53,873 bases of DNA from Betaproteobacteria bacterium UBA5582 (GCA_002425245.1 DILW01000155.1:1-53873), one strand, 5' to 3'. Counted from the first letter of the stretch, positions 43,048 through 52,462 are shown. Notes: a model not told the origin generated them from the sequence alone. A program made the numbers and translations.

Positions 43048-43520
43048 TATTTGCACTCCTCAAGGAGCTTGTCGATCTGTTCCGGATGCATGTGGCTGCA
43101 CATCGAGCGGTTATTGACGATGAACACCGGCGCGTCGCCGCAAGCGCCCATGCACTCGCCTTCCTTGAGCGTGAACTTGCCGTCGGCAGTGGTCTCGCCG
43201 TAGCCGATGCCGAGTTTCTGCTTCACGTACTCGCCGGCGTGATAACCACCGGACAAGGCGCACGGCAGGTTGGTACACACCGTGATCTTGTACTTGCCGA
43301 CCGGCTTCAGGTCGTACATGTTGTAGAAGGAAGCGACCTCGTAGGCAGCGATCGGCGGCATGCCGAGATAATCGGCAACGGCTTCGATGGCCTCGGGCGG
43401 CAGCCAGCCCTTTTCTTCCTGGGCGTGGGCCAGACAGGCCATGACGGCCGACTGCTTCTGCTCGGCGGGGTACTTGGCGACCTCGCGGGCGAATTTCTGT
43501 AGGGTGTCAGCGGAAAACAT
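43047..43520 (-). CDS. nuoE: NADH-quinone oxidoreductase subunit E
   Basis: 24-kDa-type subunit with the 2Fe-2S cluster N1a. 157 residues; ligands Cys82 and Cys87 (VCTNLPC) and Cys123 and Cys127 (CMGACG). The start overlaps the nuoD stop by one base, the stop overlaps nuoF by one, so D, E and F are translationally linked. Confidence 0.97.
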   Translation of the reverse strand: MFSADTLQKFAREVAKYPAEQKQSAVMACLAHAQEEKGWLPPEAIEAVADYLGMPPIAAYEVASFYNMYDLKPVGKYKITVCTNLPCALSGGYHAGEYVKQKLGIGYGETTADGKFTLKEGECMGACGDAPVFIVNNRSMCSHMHPEQIDKLLEECK

Positions 43521-44773
43521 CAGCGGTCAATCTCGCCAAAAACAACATCCTGGGAACCGATGATCGTCACGACGTCGGCCAGCATGTGGCCCTTCGCCAT
43601 TTCGTCCATCGCCGCCAGATGCGCAAAGCCCGGCGCGCGGATCTTCATCCGGTAGGGCTTGTTGGCACCGTCGGAAACGAAATAGATGCCGAACTCGCCC
43701 TTCGGATGTTCGATCGCGGCATAGGCCTCGCCCGGCGGCACGTGGATGCCTTCGGTGAACAGCTTGAAGTGGTGGATCAGCTCTTCCATGTTCGACTTCA
43801 TCGCCTCGCGGTTCGGCGGTGCCACCTTATGATTGTCGGTGATCACCGGACCCGGGTTGGCGCGCAACCAGGCGATGCACTGCTTGATGATGCGGTTCGA
43901 CTGGAGCATTTCCTCCATGCGCACCAGGTAGCGGTCATAGCTGTCGCCATTGACACCGACCGGCACGTCGAAGTCGACCTTGTCGTAGGCCGCGTAGGGC
44001 TGCTTCTTGCGCAGATCCCAGGCAATTCCGGAACCGCGCAGCATGGCGCCGGTGAAGCCGAGTTGCATGGCCCGTTCCGGGCTGACGACGCCGACATGGA
44101 CCAGACGCTGTTTCCAGATCCGGTTGTCGGTCAGCAGCGTGTGGTACTCGGCATGGTATTTCGGGAAGCGGTCGGTGAAATCCTCGAGGAAGTCGAGCAG
44201 CGAACCACTGCGATTGTCGTTGAGTTCCTTGGCCTTCTTGGCGCTGGTCCAGGTGGACTCGCGGTACTGCGGCATGCGGTCCGGCAGGTCGCGATAGACG
44301 CCGCCCGGACGGTAGTAGGCCGCGTGCAGACGCGCACCGCAGACCGCCTCGTAGGCGTCCATCAGGTCTTCGCGTTCGCGGAAGGTATACAGCGCCATGG
44401 TCATCGCACCGACGTCGAGGGCGTGACAGCCGATCCACAACAGGTGGTTGAGGATGCGCGTGACTTCGTCGAACATCGTGCGGATGTACTTGCCGCGCTC
44501 CGGCACTTCGAGCTGCAGCAGCTTCTCGACGCCGAGGCAGTAGGCGTGTTCGTTGCACATCGTCGACACGTAGTCGAGACGATCCATGTAGGGCACGGAC
44601 TGGACCCAGGTGCGGGTCTCGGCCAGCTTTTCGGTGGCGCGGTGGAGCAGGCCGATGTGCGGGTCGGCGCGCTGGACGACTTCGCCGTCCATTTCCAGCA
44701 CCAGACGCAGCACGCCGTGTGCGGCCGGGTGTTGCGGACCGAAGTTGAGAGTGTAGTTGCGGATATCAGCCAT
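43520..44773 (-). CDS. nuoD: NADH-quinone oxidoreductase subunit D
   Basis: 49-kDa subunit lining the quinone pocket; related to the large subunit of NiFe hydrogenases but without the metal cysteines. 417 residues. NFGPQHPAAHGVLRL near the N-terminus holds the quinone-site His; DIGSQDVVFGEIDR-type end (IIGSQDVVFGEIDR) is complete. Separate from nuoC, whose end it overlaps by 8 bases. Confidence 0.97.
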   Translation of the reverse strand: MADIRNYTLNFGPQHPAAHGVLRLVLEMDGEVVQRADPHIGLLHRATEKLAETRTWVQSVPYMDRLDYVSTMCNEHAYCLGVEKLLQLEVPERGKYIRTMFDEVTRILNHLLWIGCHALDVGAMTMALYTFREREDLMDAYEAVCGARLHAAYYRPGGVYRDLPDRMPQYRESTWTSAKKAKELNDNRSGSLLDFLEDFTDRFPKYHAEYHTLLTDNRIWKQRLVHVGVVSPERAMQLGFTGAMLRGSGIAWDLRKKQPYAAYDKVDFDVPVGVNGDSYDRYLVRMEEMLQSNRIIKQCIAWLRANPGPVITDNHKVAPPNREAMKSNMEELIHHFKLFTEGIHVPPGEAYAAIEHPKGEFGIYFVSDGANKPYRMKIRAPGFAHLAAMDEMAKGHMLADVVTIIGSQDVVFGEIDR

Positions 44774-45371
44774 GTGCCGGATCCCCGTAGGTGTCTTCGC
44801 GGACGATGCGCGGCGTGTTCTCGCGCGGTTCGATGGTAACGGGCTGGTAGATCACGCGACCTTGATCCGGGTCATAGCGCATCTCGACATGGCCCGAAAT
44901 CGGGAAATCCTTGCGGAAGGGATGGCCGATGAAACCGTAGTCGGTCAGGATGCGGCGCAGATCCTCGTGACCGACGTAGGCGATGCCGTAGAGGTCGAAG
45001 GACTCGCGCTCGAACCAGTTGGCACTGGTCCACAGCGAGGTCACCGAATCGACTGCCGGGAAATCGTCGTTATCGGCGAAGACGCGGACGCGCAAGCGGA
45101 CGTTGTGGGCAATCGACAGCAGATGAACGGTCGTTGCAAAACGCTTGCCGGTCCAGGCGCCGTCGCCCCAGGTCGAGTAATCGACGCCGCAGAGGTCGAT
45201 CAATTCCTCGAAGGAAAGGTCGGCGTCGTCGCGCAGCGTCTGCATGAAGGCAAAATAATCGTTGGCGGCGACTTCCACGGTCAGCTCACCGAGGGCGAGC
45301 TTGGTCGACAGCAGCTTGTCTCCGAAACGATCCTGCAATTTCTGGCTAAGCGTTTCCAGCTTGGCGGACAT
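44766..45371 (-). CDS. nuoC: NADH-quinone oxidoreductase subunit C
   Basis: 30-kDa-type peripheral subunit, 201 residues. The signature ERESFDLYGIAYVGHEDLRRILTDYGFIGHPFRKDFP is intact. No cofactor. It lies between nuoB (18-base gap) and nuoD (8-base overlap). Confidence 0.97.
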   Translation of the reverse strand: MSAKLETLSQKLQDRFGDKLLSTKLALGELTVEVAANDYFAFMQTLRDDADLSFEELIDLCGVDYSTWGDGAWTGKRFATTVHLLSIAHNVRLRVRVFADNDDFPAVDSVTSLWTSANWFERESFDLYGIAYVGHEDLRRILTDYGFIGHPFRKDFPISGHVEMRYDPDQGRVIYQPVTIEPRENTPRIVREDTYGDPAHG

Positions 45372-45389
45372 AGGGATCAGCCTCGAAAG

Positions 45390-45866
45390 TTAGCGGGCAA
45401 TGGTATTGGTGCGGCGGATCTTGTTCTGCAGCTGGATCAGCCCGTAGAGCAGGGCCTCAGCCGTCGGCGGACAGCCCGGCACATAGATGTCGACCGGGAC
45501 GATGCGGTCGCAGCCGCGCACCACCGAGTAGGAATAGTGATAGTAGCCACCGCCATTGGCACAGGAGCCCATGGAAATGACCCAGCGCGGCTCGGCCATC
45601 TGGTCATAGACTTTGCGCAGCGCCGGCGCCATCTTGTTGGTCAGCGTGCCGGCGACGATCATCACGTCGGACTGACGCGGACTCGGCCGGAAGACGATGC
45701 CGAAGCGGTCCAGGTCATAGCGGGAACAGCCGGCGTGGATCATCTCCACGGCGCAGCAGGCCAAGCCAAAGGTCATCGGCCACATCGAGCCGGTGCGCAT
45801 GTAGTTGATGAGCTTGTCAGCCGTGGTGGTGACAAAACCCTCTTGCAGAATACCTTCGATTGCCAT
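45390..45866 (-). CDS. nuoB: NADH-quinone oxidoreductase subunit B
   Basis: Holds terminal iron-sulfur cluster N2 next to the quinone. 158 residues. Ligands: the tandem Cys37-Cys38 (GLACCAVEM), a Cys in SMGSCANGGGYYH and one in VPGCPPTAEALLYG. Starts 9 bases after nuoA. Confidence 0.97.
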   Translation of the reverse strand: MAIEGILQEGFVTTTADKLINYMRTGSMWPMTFGLACCAVEMIHAGCSRYDLDRFGIVFRPSPRQSDVMIVAGTLTNKMAPALRKVYDQMAEPRWVISMGSCANGGGYYHYSYSVVRGCDRIVPVDIYVPGCPPTAEALLYGLIQLQNKIRRTNTIAR

Positions 45867-45875
45867 TTGGCGCCC

Positions 45876-46247
45876 TCATTCCCACTCAAGCGCACCCTTG
45901 GCCCAGGCGTAGATGTCGCCCAGTGCCAGAATGCCCATGAAGATCAACATTTCGACGAAGCCGAAAACCTTCAGCGAATCAACCGCCACCATGTCCGAGA
46001 AAACGACCGCCCACGGTACGAGAAAGGCGATTTCGAGATCGAACAGGATGAACAGGATCGCAACCAGGTAGTAGCGCACGTCGAACTTCATGCGCGCGTC
46101 TTCGAAGGCCTCGAAGCCGCATTCATAGGGCGATAGCTTTTCGGGATCCGGGCGTCGTGGAGCAAGAACAAAACCCATCGCCATCGGCAACACACCGACC
46201 GCGACCCCCACGAGCACGAACATCAGGATTGGAAAGTAGGCTTCCAT
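45876..46247 (-). CDS. nuoA: NADH-quinone oxidoreductase subunit A
   Basis: First gene of the operon; small membrane subunit with three helices, 123 residues. LSPYECGFEAFEDARMKFDVRYYLVAILFILFDLE is the family signature, with the loop Cys near the quinone site. Start set at MEAYFPILMFV (46247); the longer frame upstream runs toward the tRNA and lacks a ribosome site. The 68-base gap to tRNA-Leu suggests shared transcription from secG or tpiA. Confidence 0.96.
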   Translation of the reverse strand: MEAYFPILMFVLVGVAVGVLPMAMGFVLAPRRPDPEKLSPYECGFEAFEDARMKFDVRYYLVAILFILFDLEIAFLVPWAVVFSDMVAVDSLKVFGFVEMLIFMGILALGDIYAWAKGALEWE

Positions 46248-46315
46248 GATCCGCCGCCAAGTTGTAAGTTTTATTCGGGACGACCGGACTACTACGGCCA
46301 ACCCACTTTATTCTC

Positions 46316-46400
46316 TGGTGCCGACGGCGAGACTCGAACTCGCACAGCTTGCGCCACTACCCCCTCAAGATAGCGTGTCTACCAATTTCACCACGTCGGC
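46316..46400 (-). tRNA. tRNA-Leu(GAG)
   Basis: 85-base class II tRNA on the minus strand with encoded CCA. Acceptor stem GCCGACG/CGTCGGC with discriminator A; D arm TGGTGAAATTGGTAGACA; anticodon loop TTGAGGG gives GAG, reading CUC/CUU Leu codons; long variable arm (TGGCGCAAGCTG); T loop GTTCGAGTC. Lies between secG and nuoA, a common betaproteobacterial order. Confidence 0.97.
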
Positions 46401-46465
46401 ACGTATATTTTTATTCCACCCGACGAGGACTCGTGCCAGGCAGATTTCCTTGCGTTACTCTGGAA

Positions 46466-46837
46466 TTACTTCGGTACTTCCTGCGCCTTCGAACCCGCAC
46501 CAGCAGGCACTCCGGCAGCCTCTGCAGCAGCCGGAACCGCCGCCGAAGCAGGCTGCGATTGTACAGCCTCTTGCATCAGACTACCAGCCGTTTTTGGCTT
46601 GTCGGAGGCAATGTAGGCCAAGGACAAACTGGTCAAAAAGAAGACTGTAGCAAGCACCGCAGTCGTCCGGCTGAGAAAGTTGGCAGAACCGGAGGCGCCG
46701 AACAAACTACCGGAAGCACCGCTACCAAACGCCGCCCCCATGTCCGCACCCTTGCCGTGCTGCATCAGAACAAGACCAATGATGGCCAGCGCCACCAGAA
46801 TATGGACCGTCAAAACCACAGAAAACAACCAGTTCAT
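46466..46837 (-). CDS. secG: Preprotein translocase subunit SecG
   Basis: Inner-membrane component of the SecYEG channel. 123 residues with two transmembrane helices (about 3-22 and 53-73). QHGKGADMGAAFGSGASGSLFGASGSANFLSRTT is the conserved loop. The C-terminal ~40 residues are a low-complexity Ala/Pro tail (AAVPAAAEAAGVPAGAG). 11 bases after tpiA. Confidence 0.95.
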   Translation of the reverse strand: MNWLFSVVLTVHILVALAIIGLVLMQHGKGADMGAAFGSGASGSLFGASGSANFLSRTTAVLATVFFLTSLSLAYIASDKPKTAGSLMQEAVQSQPASAAVPAAAEAAGVPAGAGSKAQEVPK

Positions 46838-46848
46838 TTATATGCCTA

Positions 46849-47604
46849 TCAGTTTGCGGCGCGACAAATCGCCAGAAAATCATCAGCCACGAGCGAAGCG
46901 CCACCGATCAGACCACCATCGATATCCTCTTGCCCGAACAACTCCAATGCATTCTGCGGCTTGACACTACCGCCATAAAGAATGCTCACCCCAGCGGCAA
47001 CGGCTTCGTTGCCGGCAGCCAACAATCCACGAATGTGCGCATGGACTGCCTGCGCCTGCTGCGGACTCGCCGTTCGCCCCGTACCGATCGCCCACACCGG
47101 TTCATAGGCAACCAGCGCCGACGTGAAGGCAGCAAACCCGGCCAGATCGAGAACCGCCTGCAATTGCCTGGATACGACCTGCTCGGTCAACCCCGCTTCT
47201 CGCTCAGCCAGCGTCTCACCGACGCAAAGCACCGGCACCAGACCGGCACCCTGCGCCGCTACAAATTTGGCGGCAACAGCAGCATCGGTCTCACCAAACA
47301 GACTACGCCGCTCTGAATGCCCAACCAGAACATAGCGACAGCCAAGTTCGCGCAACATACCGGCTTCGACTTCACCGGTGAAGGCGCCAACCGGGTGTTC
47401 GCTGAGCGTCTGCGCCCCCAATCCAATTGGCGTAGCCGCCAGAAGCGACCGCAGCTGCGCCAAGTAAGGAAAGGGAGGGCAAACCATAACGTCGCAGGCA
47501 ACTTCGCCGAGGCCGGCAACAAGACCCGCCACCAACGCTTCGTTGGCGACAAGACTGCCGTTCATCTTCCAGTTTCCGGCGACAAGCTTGCGGCGCGTGG
47601 ACAT
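46849..47604 (-). CDS. tpiA: Triose-phosphate isomerase
   Basis: Interconverts dihydroxyacetone phosphate and glyceraldehyde 3-phosphate in glycolysis and gluconeogenesis. 251 residues, one TIM barrel. Catalytic residues: Lys in GNWKMNG, His in VLVGHSERR, Glu in VAYEPVWAIGTG, and the phosphate loop ILYGGSVKPQNA. It has its own strong promoter and heads the tpiA-secG-tRNA-nuo stretch. Confidence 0.97.
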   Translation of the reverse strand: MSTRRKLVAGNWKMNGSLVANEALVAGLVAGLGEVACDVMVCPPFPYLAQLRSLLAATPIGLGAQTLSEHPVGAFTGEVEAGMLRELGCRYVLVGHSERRSLFGETDAAVAAKFVAAQGAGLVPVLCVGETLAEREAGLTEQVVSRQLQAVLDLAGFAAFTSALVAYEPVWAIGTGRTASPQQAQAVHAHIRGLLAAGNEAVAAGVSILYGGSVKPQNALELFGQEDIDGGLIGGASLVADDFLAICRAAN

Positions 47605-47631
47605 GACAATTCCAGTGGCAAAAACCTTGAG

Positions 47632-47661
47632 ATTATATCGACCGGATCACCCCCCGGTCAA
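47632..47661 (-). promoter_or_regulatory. Strong sigma-70 promoter of tpiA
   Basis: On the minus strand TTGACC (47656-47661), 18-base spacer and consensus TATAAT (47632-47637), 28 bases before the tpiA ATG. A GACCGG/CCGGTC stem (47640-47659) lies inside the spacer and could end glmM transcripts. May drive tpiA, secG, tRNA-Leu and perhaps nuo. Confidence 0.7.
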
Positions 47662-47664
47662 TGA

Positions 47665-49023
47665 TCACCCCGCCACTGCCGTTGCCCTCACCGCCCCGGC
47701 AATCTCTTCTGCAGCCGCGAGGACCTCCTCTGCATCCTCGCCCTCGACCATGACCCGCAATAGCGGCTCGGTACCCGAAGGTCGCAGCAGCACCCGCCCT
47801 CTTGCGCCAAGCCGCAGTTCGACAGCCTCACGCGCTGCACGGATGGCGGCATTGTCCTGCCAGGCAAACCCCTTGCTCATCGGTACATTGATCAGCTTCT
47901 GCGGGTATAGCGGCAAACCGCCAAGTAGCGACTTCAAATCGCCACCGGACTCGCGCAGTGCGGCCAGTACCTGCAAGCCGGCGATGATTCCATCGCCTGT
48001 GGAGTGGCGATCCAGTGCCAGGATATGGCCGGAATTCTCCCCGCCGTAGAGCCAACCATTACGATGCAGCGCCTCGACCACGTAGCGGTCACCGACCGCG
48101 GCACGGACAAATGGAATCTCCATCTCGGCCAAGGCCCGTTCCAGTGCCAGATTGGTCATCAGGGTACCGACCACCCCGCGCACCGGCGCCTTGGCCGCAC
48201 GACTGCGGACGATCGCCATCAGCAACTGGTCACCATCGTAGAGCGCACCCTCGCCATCAACCATCAGGATGCGATCTGCGTCACCATCGAGGGCTATCCC
48301 GAGATCGGCTCGGTTAGCGACAACCGCCTCGCAGAGCGCGCGCGGCGCCGTGGCACCATGCTTCTCGTTGATATTCACGCCATTGGGCTGAGCACCGATG
48401 GCAATTACCTCCGCTCCCAGCTCATGGAACACATCAGGCGCGATGTGATAAGCCGCGCCATGCGCACAATCGACCACGATCTTCAGGCCGCGCAGGTCAA
48501 GTTCATTGGGAAAGGTGCTCTTGCAGAACTCGATGTAACGCCCGCGAGCATCTTCGATGCGCCGCGCACGCCCCAGTTCGCCCGACGGGGCACAACGCAT
48601 CTCCTGGTCAATGCCAGCCTCGATGGCGTGCTCCACGTCATCCGGAAGTTTGGTGCCCAGCGCCGAGAAGAACTTGATGCCGTTATCGTAAAAAGGGTTA
48701 TGCGATGCCGAGATGACGATTCCGGCCTGCAGACGCAAGGCCCGCGTCAGGTAGGCAACCGCCGGCGTCGGCATCGGCCCGACCAGGCAGACATCAACCC
48801 CCGCCGCGGAGAAGCCTGCTTCCAGCGCCGATTCAAGCATGTAGCCGGAAATCCGCGTGTCCTTGCCGATCAGCACGCCCGGCCGCTCGCCCGCCGGCAT
48901 CCCGCCACGCTCCAGCAATACCTTACCTGCCGAATAGCCAAGACGCATCACGAAATCCGGAGTGATCGGAAACTCACCGACCCGTCCGCGAACACCATCA
49001 GTACCGAAATATTTCCTACTCAT
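47665..49023 (-). CDS. glmM: Phosphoglucosamine mutase
   Basis: Converts glucosamine-6-phosphate to glucosamine-1-phosphate for cell-wall precursor UDP-GlcNAc. 452 residues. RKYFGTDGVRG at the start, phosphoserine loop GIVISASHNPFYDNG, metal loop ALDGDADR, sugar loop GGENSGH and phosphate loop RPSGTEPLLRVMVE. ATG 49023 has GGAGG upstream and overlaps the folP stop by 8 bases; the longer frame is not used. Confidence 0.97.
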   Translation of the reverse strand: MSRKYFGTDGVRGRVGEFPITPDFVMRLGYSAGKVLLERGGMPAGERPGVLIGKDTRISGYMLESALEAGFSAAGVDVCLVGPMPTPAVAYLTRALRLQAGIVISASHNPFYDNGIKFFSALGTKLPDDVEHAIEAGIDQEMRCAPSGELGRARRIEDARGRYIEFCKSTFPNELDLRGLKIVVDCAHGAAYHIAPDVFHELGAEVIAIGAQPNGVNINEKHGATAPRALCEAVVANRADLGIALDGDADRILMVDGEGALYDGDQLLMAIVRSRAAKAPVRGVVGTLMTNLALERALAEMEIPFVRAAVGDRYVVEALHRNGWLYGGENSGHILALDRHSTGDGIIAGLQVLAALRESGGDLKSLLGGLPLYPQKLINVPMSKGFAWQDNAAIRAAREAVELRLGARGRVLLRPSGTEPLLRVMVEGEDAEEVLAAAEEIAGAVRATAVAG

Positions 49024-49852
49024 CTTTCCCTCCCAGAACAATCGCCGACCATACTGCCAGCGCATCGCAAGTTTCCGCCACGTCATGCACCCGCACGATC
49101 GCCGCCCCCTGTTGTGCCGCCATCACAGCCGCGGCGACACTTGCCGCCAGCCGCCCGCCGACCTCGCGCCCGGTGATCTGTCCAAGCATCGATTTGCGTG
49201 ACACCCCGACCAGCAAGGGCAGCCCGCCCCACACATCGCTCGCCAGCCCCCGAAACAGATCGAGATTGTGCTCCAGTGTCTTGCCAAAACCGAATCCCGG
49301 ATCAACAACCAGGCGATCCGCGGCTATCCCCGCCGCCTGACACCGCTCGACGGCCAGACGCAACCACTCGGCAACCTCGCCAACCACGTCAGCATACGCC
49401 GGTGCTTGCTGCATGCTGCGCGGCTGCCCTTGCATGTGCATCACACAAACGGCGCAATCGCTACCGGCTACAGCAGCCAATGCTTCCGCCGAGGCCATCC
49501 CGGCAATGTCGTTGATCATGCTTGCACCGTGCTCCAGCGCCATCCGCATGACACCCGGTTTACATGTATCCACCGAAATCGGCACATCCCAGGCTGCAAG
49601 CTCATCTAGCACGGGTAGCAGCCGTGCCAATTCCTCGTCCTCCGGGGTTGGCGCGGCGCCGGGTCGGGTTGACTCAGCTCCGATGTCCAAGATGTCGGCG
49701 CCCGCCTCCAACTGCCGACGGGCATGTGCGACAGCGCGGTCAACATCACCAACCAGGCCGTCTCCCGAAAAGGAATCCGGAGTCAGGTTGACGATGCCCA
49801 TTACCAGGGGGCGCCCCCGCCTGGGCAGGTGATACTTGCCAAATTGAATCAT
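49016..49852 (-). CDS. folP: Dihydropteroate synthase
   Basis: Condenses 4-aminobenzoate with dihydropterin diphosphate in folate synthesis; target of sulfonamides. 278 residues, TIM barrel. VMGIVNLTPDSFSGDG, DIGAESTRPGA, INDIAGM, VMHMQGQP, DPGFGFGKTLEHN, GVSRKSMLG and RVHDVAET are intact. ATG 49852 chosen; an in-frame TTG three codons upstream exists and neither has a clear ribosome site. Follows ftsH across a terminator, as in the classical ftsH-folP-glmM order. Confidence 0.96.
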   Translation of the reverse strand: MIQFGKYHLPRRGRPLVMGIVNLTPDSFSGDGLVGDVDRAVAHARRQLEAGADILDIGAESTRPGAAPTPEDEELARLLPVLDELAAWDVPISVDTCKPGVMRMALEHGASMINDIAGMASAEALAAVAGSDCAVCVMHMQGQPRSMQQAPAYADVVGEVAEWLRLAVERCQAAGIAADRLVVDPGFGFGKTLEHNLDLFRGLASDVWGGLPLLVGVSRKSMLGQITGREVGGRLAASVAAAVMAAQQGAAIVRVHDVAETCDALAVWSAIVLGGKDE

Positions 49853-49868
49853 CTTGATCAAGAAAAAA

Positions 49869-49888
49869 GCCGGGAGAATACTCCCGGC
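49869..49888 (-). terminator. Terminator between ftsH and folP
   Basis: GCCGGGAG/CTCCCGGC, 8-bp perfect stem with 4-base loop, followed on the minus strand by six T. Located 20 bases after the ftsH stop and just before folP, so folP-glmM needs readthrough or another start. Confidence 0.85.
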
Positions 49889-49908
49889 CTGTCAGCACAG
49901 TCAGTCGA

Positions 49909-51789
49909 TCAGGCCGTCGCCGGAGCACTCGGCTCGGCACCGGGCTTCTCATCCGGCGGCGATGAACGGGAAATGCTTTGCGTCGGCTTTGGCGGACGCG
50001 GCGGCTTTCCGGCCATGATGTCATCGATCTGCTCGGCATCGATGGTTTCCCATTCCAGCAGCGCCTTGGTCATCGCTTCGACCTTGTCTCGATTGTCTTC
50101 GAGGAGCTGACGTGCCAAGGCATACTGGCCGTCGATGATGCGGCGGATCTCGGCGTCCACCTTCTGCATGGTCGCTTCCGAAACGTTTTTGTGCTGGGTC
50201 ACCGAGCGGCCGAGGAAAACCTCACCCTCGTTCTCGCCATAGACCATGACACCAAGATCGGACATGCCGTAGCGAGTCACCATGTCGCGCGCCATCGCTG
50301 TCGCCCGTTCGAAATCGTTGGACGCGCCGGTGGTCATCTGGTTCATGAACAGCTCTTCGGCAATCCGACCGCCAAACAGCACCGCAATCCGGCTCATCAG
50401 ATACTGCTTGTCGTAAGCGTAACGATCCTGTTCCGGCAACTGCATGGTCAGCCCCAGGGCGCGACCGCGCGGAATGATGGTGACCTTGTGTACCGGATCG
50501 GATTTCGGCACCAATTTGGCAACGACGGCGTGACCGGACTCGTGGTAGGCCGTGTTCATCTTCTCGTCTTCGGTCATCACCATGCTGCGACGCTCGGCGC
50601 CCATCATGATCTTGTCCTTGGCTTTCTCGAAGTCTTCCATATCGACCAGGCGCTTGTTGCCCCGGGCAGCGAACAATGCCGCCTCATTGACCAGATTGGC
50701 CAGGTCGGCACCGGAGAAGCCAGGTGTACCGCGGGCGATGATATCGGCCTTGATATCGCCGGCAATCGGCACCTTGCGCATGTGCACCTTGAGGATTTCC
50801 TCGCGGCCGCGGATGTCCGGCAACGGCACCACGACCTGACGGTCGAAGCGACCCGGACGCAGCAGCGCCGGGTCAAGGATATCCGGGCGGTTGGTCGCGG
50901 CGATGACGATGATGCCGGAGTGACCCTCGAAACCATCCATCTCGACCAGCAACTGGTTCAAAGTTTGTTCTCGCTCGTCGTTACCGCCGCCGAGACCGGC
51001 GCCACGATGGCGACCGACAGCATCGATTTCGTCGATGAAGATGATGCACGGCGCATGCTTCTTGGCGTTCTCGAACATGTCCCGGACGCGCGCAGCACCG
51101 ACGCCGACGAACATCTCGACGAAATCGGAGCCTGAAATCGAGAAGAACGGCACCTTGGCTTCGCCGGCAATCGCCTTGGCCAGCAGGGTCTTGCCGGTAC
51201 CCGGGTTACCGACCATCAGCACCCCCTTCGGGATGCGCCCGCCGAGCTTCTGGAACTTTGACGGATCGCGCAGAAAATCGACCAGTTCCTGAACTTCTTC
51301 CTTGGCTTCATCACAACCGGCGACATCGGCGAAAGTCACGGTATTCTGCGACTCGTCCATCATCCTCGCCTTCGACTTGCCGAAGGAAAAGGCCCCCCCC
51401 TTGCCGCCACCCTGCATCTGGCGCATGAAGAACACCCAAACACCGATCAGCAACAGCATCGGGAACCAGCTGACGAAGATGTTCATCAGGAAAGAGGGTT
51501 CCTCTTCCGGCTTGGCCTCGATCTTCACGTCGTACTTCAGCAGATCGGAGATCAGCCAGAGATCCTGCGGCGCGTAAGTGGTGATGCGCCGACCTTCCGT
51601 GGTCGTCGCCTTCAGCGTGCGGCCTTCCATCACCACCTTGGTGATCCGTCCCTGTTTAACTTCATCCAGGAACTGCGAGTACTCGATGGCCCCGGTTGCG
51701 ACCTGGCGGGTATTGAACTGGTTGAAAACGGTCATCAGCACGAGGCCGATCACCATCCAGATCGCGAGATTTTTGAACATGTTGTTCAA
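49909..51789 (-). CDS. ftsH: ATP-dependent zinc metalloprotease FtsH
   Basis: Membrane-anchored hexameric AAA+ protease for membrane-protein quality control and regulators such as LpxC. 626 residues: helices about 6-22 and 101-120 flank a periplasmic domain; Walker A GNPGTGKT, Walker B CIIFIDEIDAVG, second region of homology RPDILDPALLRPGRFDRQ, and zinc motif HESGHAVV. The first codon is TTG at 51789: AAGGAG lies 7 bases before it but 16 before the next ATG (51780), so TTG is favoured. The C-terminal tail is Pro-rich. Confidence 0.96.
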   Translation of the reverse strand: MNNMFKNLAIWMVIGLVLMTVFNQFNTRQVATGAIEYSQFLDEVKQGRITKVVMEGRTLKATTTEGRRITTYAPQDLWLISDLLKYDVKIEAKPEEEPSFLMNIFVSWFPMLLLIGVWVFFMRQMQGGGKGGAFSFGKSKARMMDESQNTVTFADVAGCDEAKEEVQELVDFLRDPSKFQKLGGRIPKGVLMVGNPGTGKTLLAKAIAGEAKVPFFSISGSDFVEMFVGVGAARVRDMFENAKKHAPCIIFIDEIDAVGRHRGAGLGGGNDEREQTLNQLLVEMDGFEGHSGIIVIAATNRPDILDPALLRPGRFDRQVVVPLPDIRGREEILKVHMRKVPIAGDIKADIIARGTPGFSGADLANLVNEAALFAARGNKRLVDMEDFEKAKDKIMMGAERRSMVMTEDEKMNTAYHESGHAVVAKLVPKSDPVHKVTIIPRGRALGLTMQLPEQDRYAYDKQYLMSRIAVLFGGRIAEELFMNQMTTGASNDFERATAMARDMVTRYGMSDLGVMVYGENEGEVFLGRSVTQHKNVSEATMQKVDAEIRRIIDGQYALARQLLEDNRDKVEAMTKALLEWETIDAEQIDDIMAGKPPRPPKPTQSISRSSPPDEKPGAEPSAPATA

Positions 51790-51844
51790 GCTTGCTCTCC
51801 TTCTGCTTGGTCGAGCGATAAAAACACCATTCTAAACAAAACCG

Positions 51845-52462
51845 TCAGCGCAATGTTCGGCCGAGCAGGTAAATCTCCGGGCTGCGGTCACGCGAAGCGT
51901 CAGGTTTGCGCACCGCCACGGTGTGAAAGGTAGCACGCATCGCCTTGACAAAAGCCTCGTAATCACTGCCCTGAAAAACTTTGACCAGAAAAGCACCATC
52001 CGGTTTCAAATGCGCCTGCGAGAACTCCAAGCCCAATTCCGCCAGGTGCATGACCCGGGCCTGATCAACCAGCGGCACACCGGACATATTGGGGGCCATG
52101 TCCGACATCACAAGTCCTACCCGCCGATCCCCAAGCTTTTCTTCCAATTGGCCAAGCACCTCGTCCTCGCGAAAGTCGCCCTGGATGAAATGAACACCAT
52201 GGATCGGGTCCATCTCCAGCAGGTCAAGGGCGAACACCAGACCGCCGCTACCCACCCGCTGTACCGCCACCTGTGACCAGCCCCCCGGGGTCGCGCCAAG
52301 GTCGACGACCACCTCGCCCGGGCGCAGCAGTTTGTCCTTGTCGTCGATCTCCATCAGCTTGAAGGCGGCGCGCGAACGCCAGCCTTCCTTCCTGGCAAGC
52401 TGGACGTAAGGATCGTTAACATGCTCGCGCATCCACGCCTTGCTGGTTCTGGTTCGTTTCAT
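51845..52462 (-). CDS. rlmE: 23S rRNA (uridine-2'-O-)-methyltransferase
   Basis: Methylates U2552 of 23S rRNA (also FtsJ/RrmJ). 205 residues. The K-D-K-E set is visible: Lys in RSRAAFKLMEID, Asp in VMSDMAPNMSG, Lys in FLVKVFQG and Glu in SPEIYLLG; SAM motif VVDLGATPGGWSQV. Start MKRTRTSKAWM at 52462 fits the family length; the frame extends upstream without a ribosome site. Pairs with ftsH downstream and is divergent from yhbY, as in E. coli. Confidence 0.95.
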   Translation of the reverse strand: MKRTRTSKAWMREHVNDPYVQLARKEGWRSRAAFKLMEIDDKDKLLRPGEVVVDLGATPGGWSQVAVQRVGSGGLVFALDLLEMDPIHGVHFIQGDFREDEVLGQLEEKLGDRRVGLVMSDMAPNMSGVPLVDQARVMHLAELGLEFSQAHLKPDGAFLVKVFQGSDYEAFVKAMRATFHTVAVRKPDASRDRSPEIYLLGRTLR

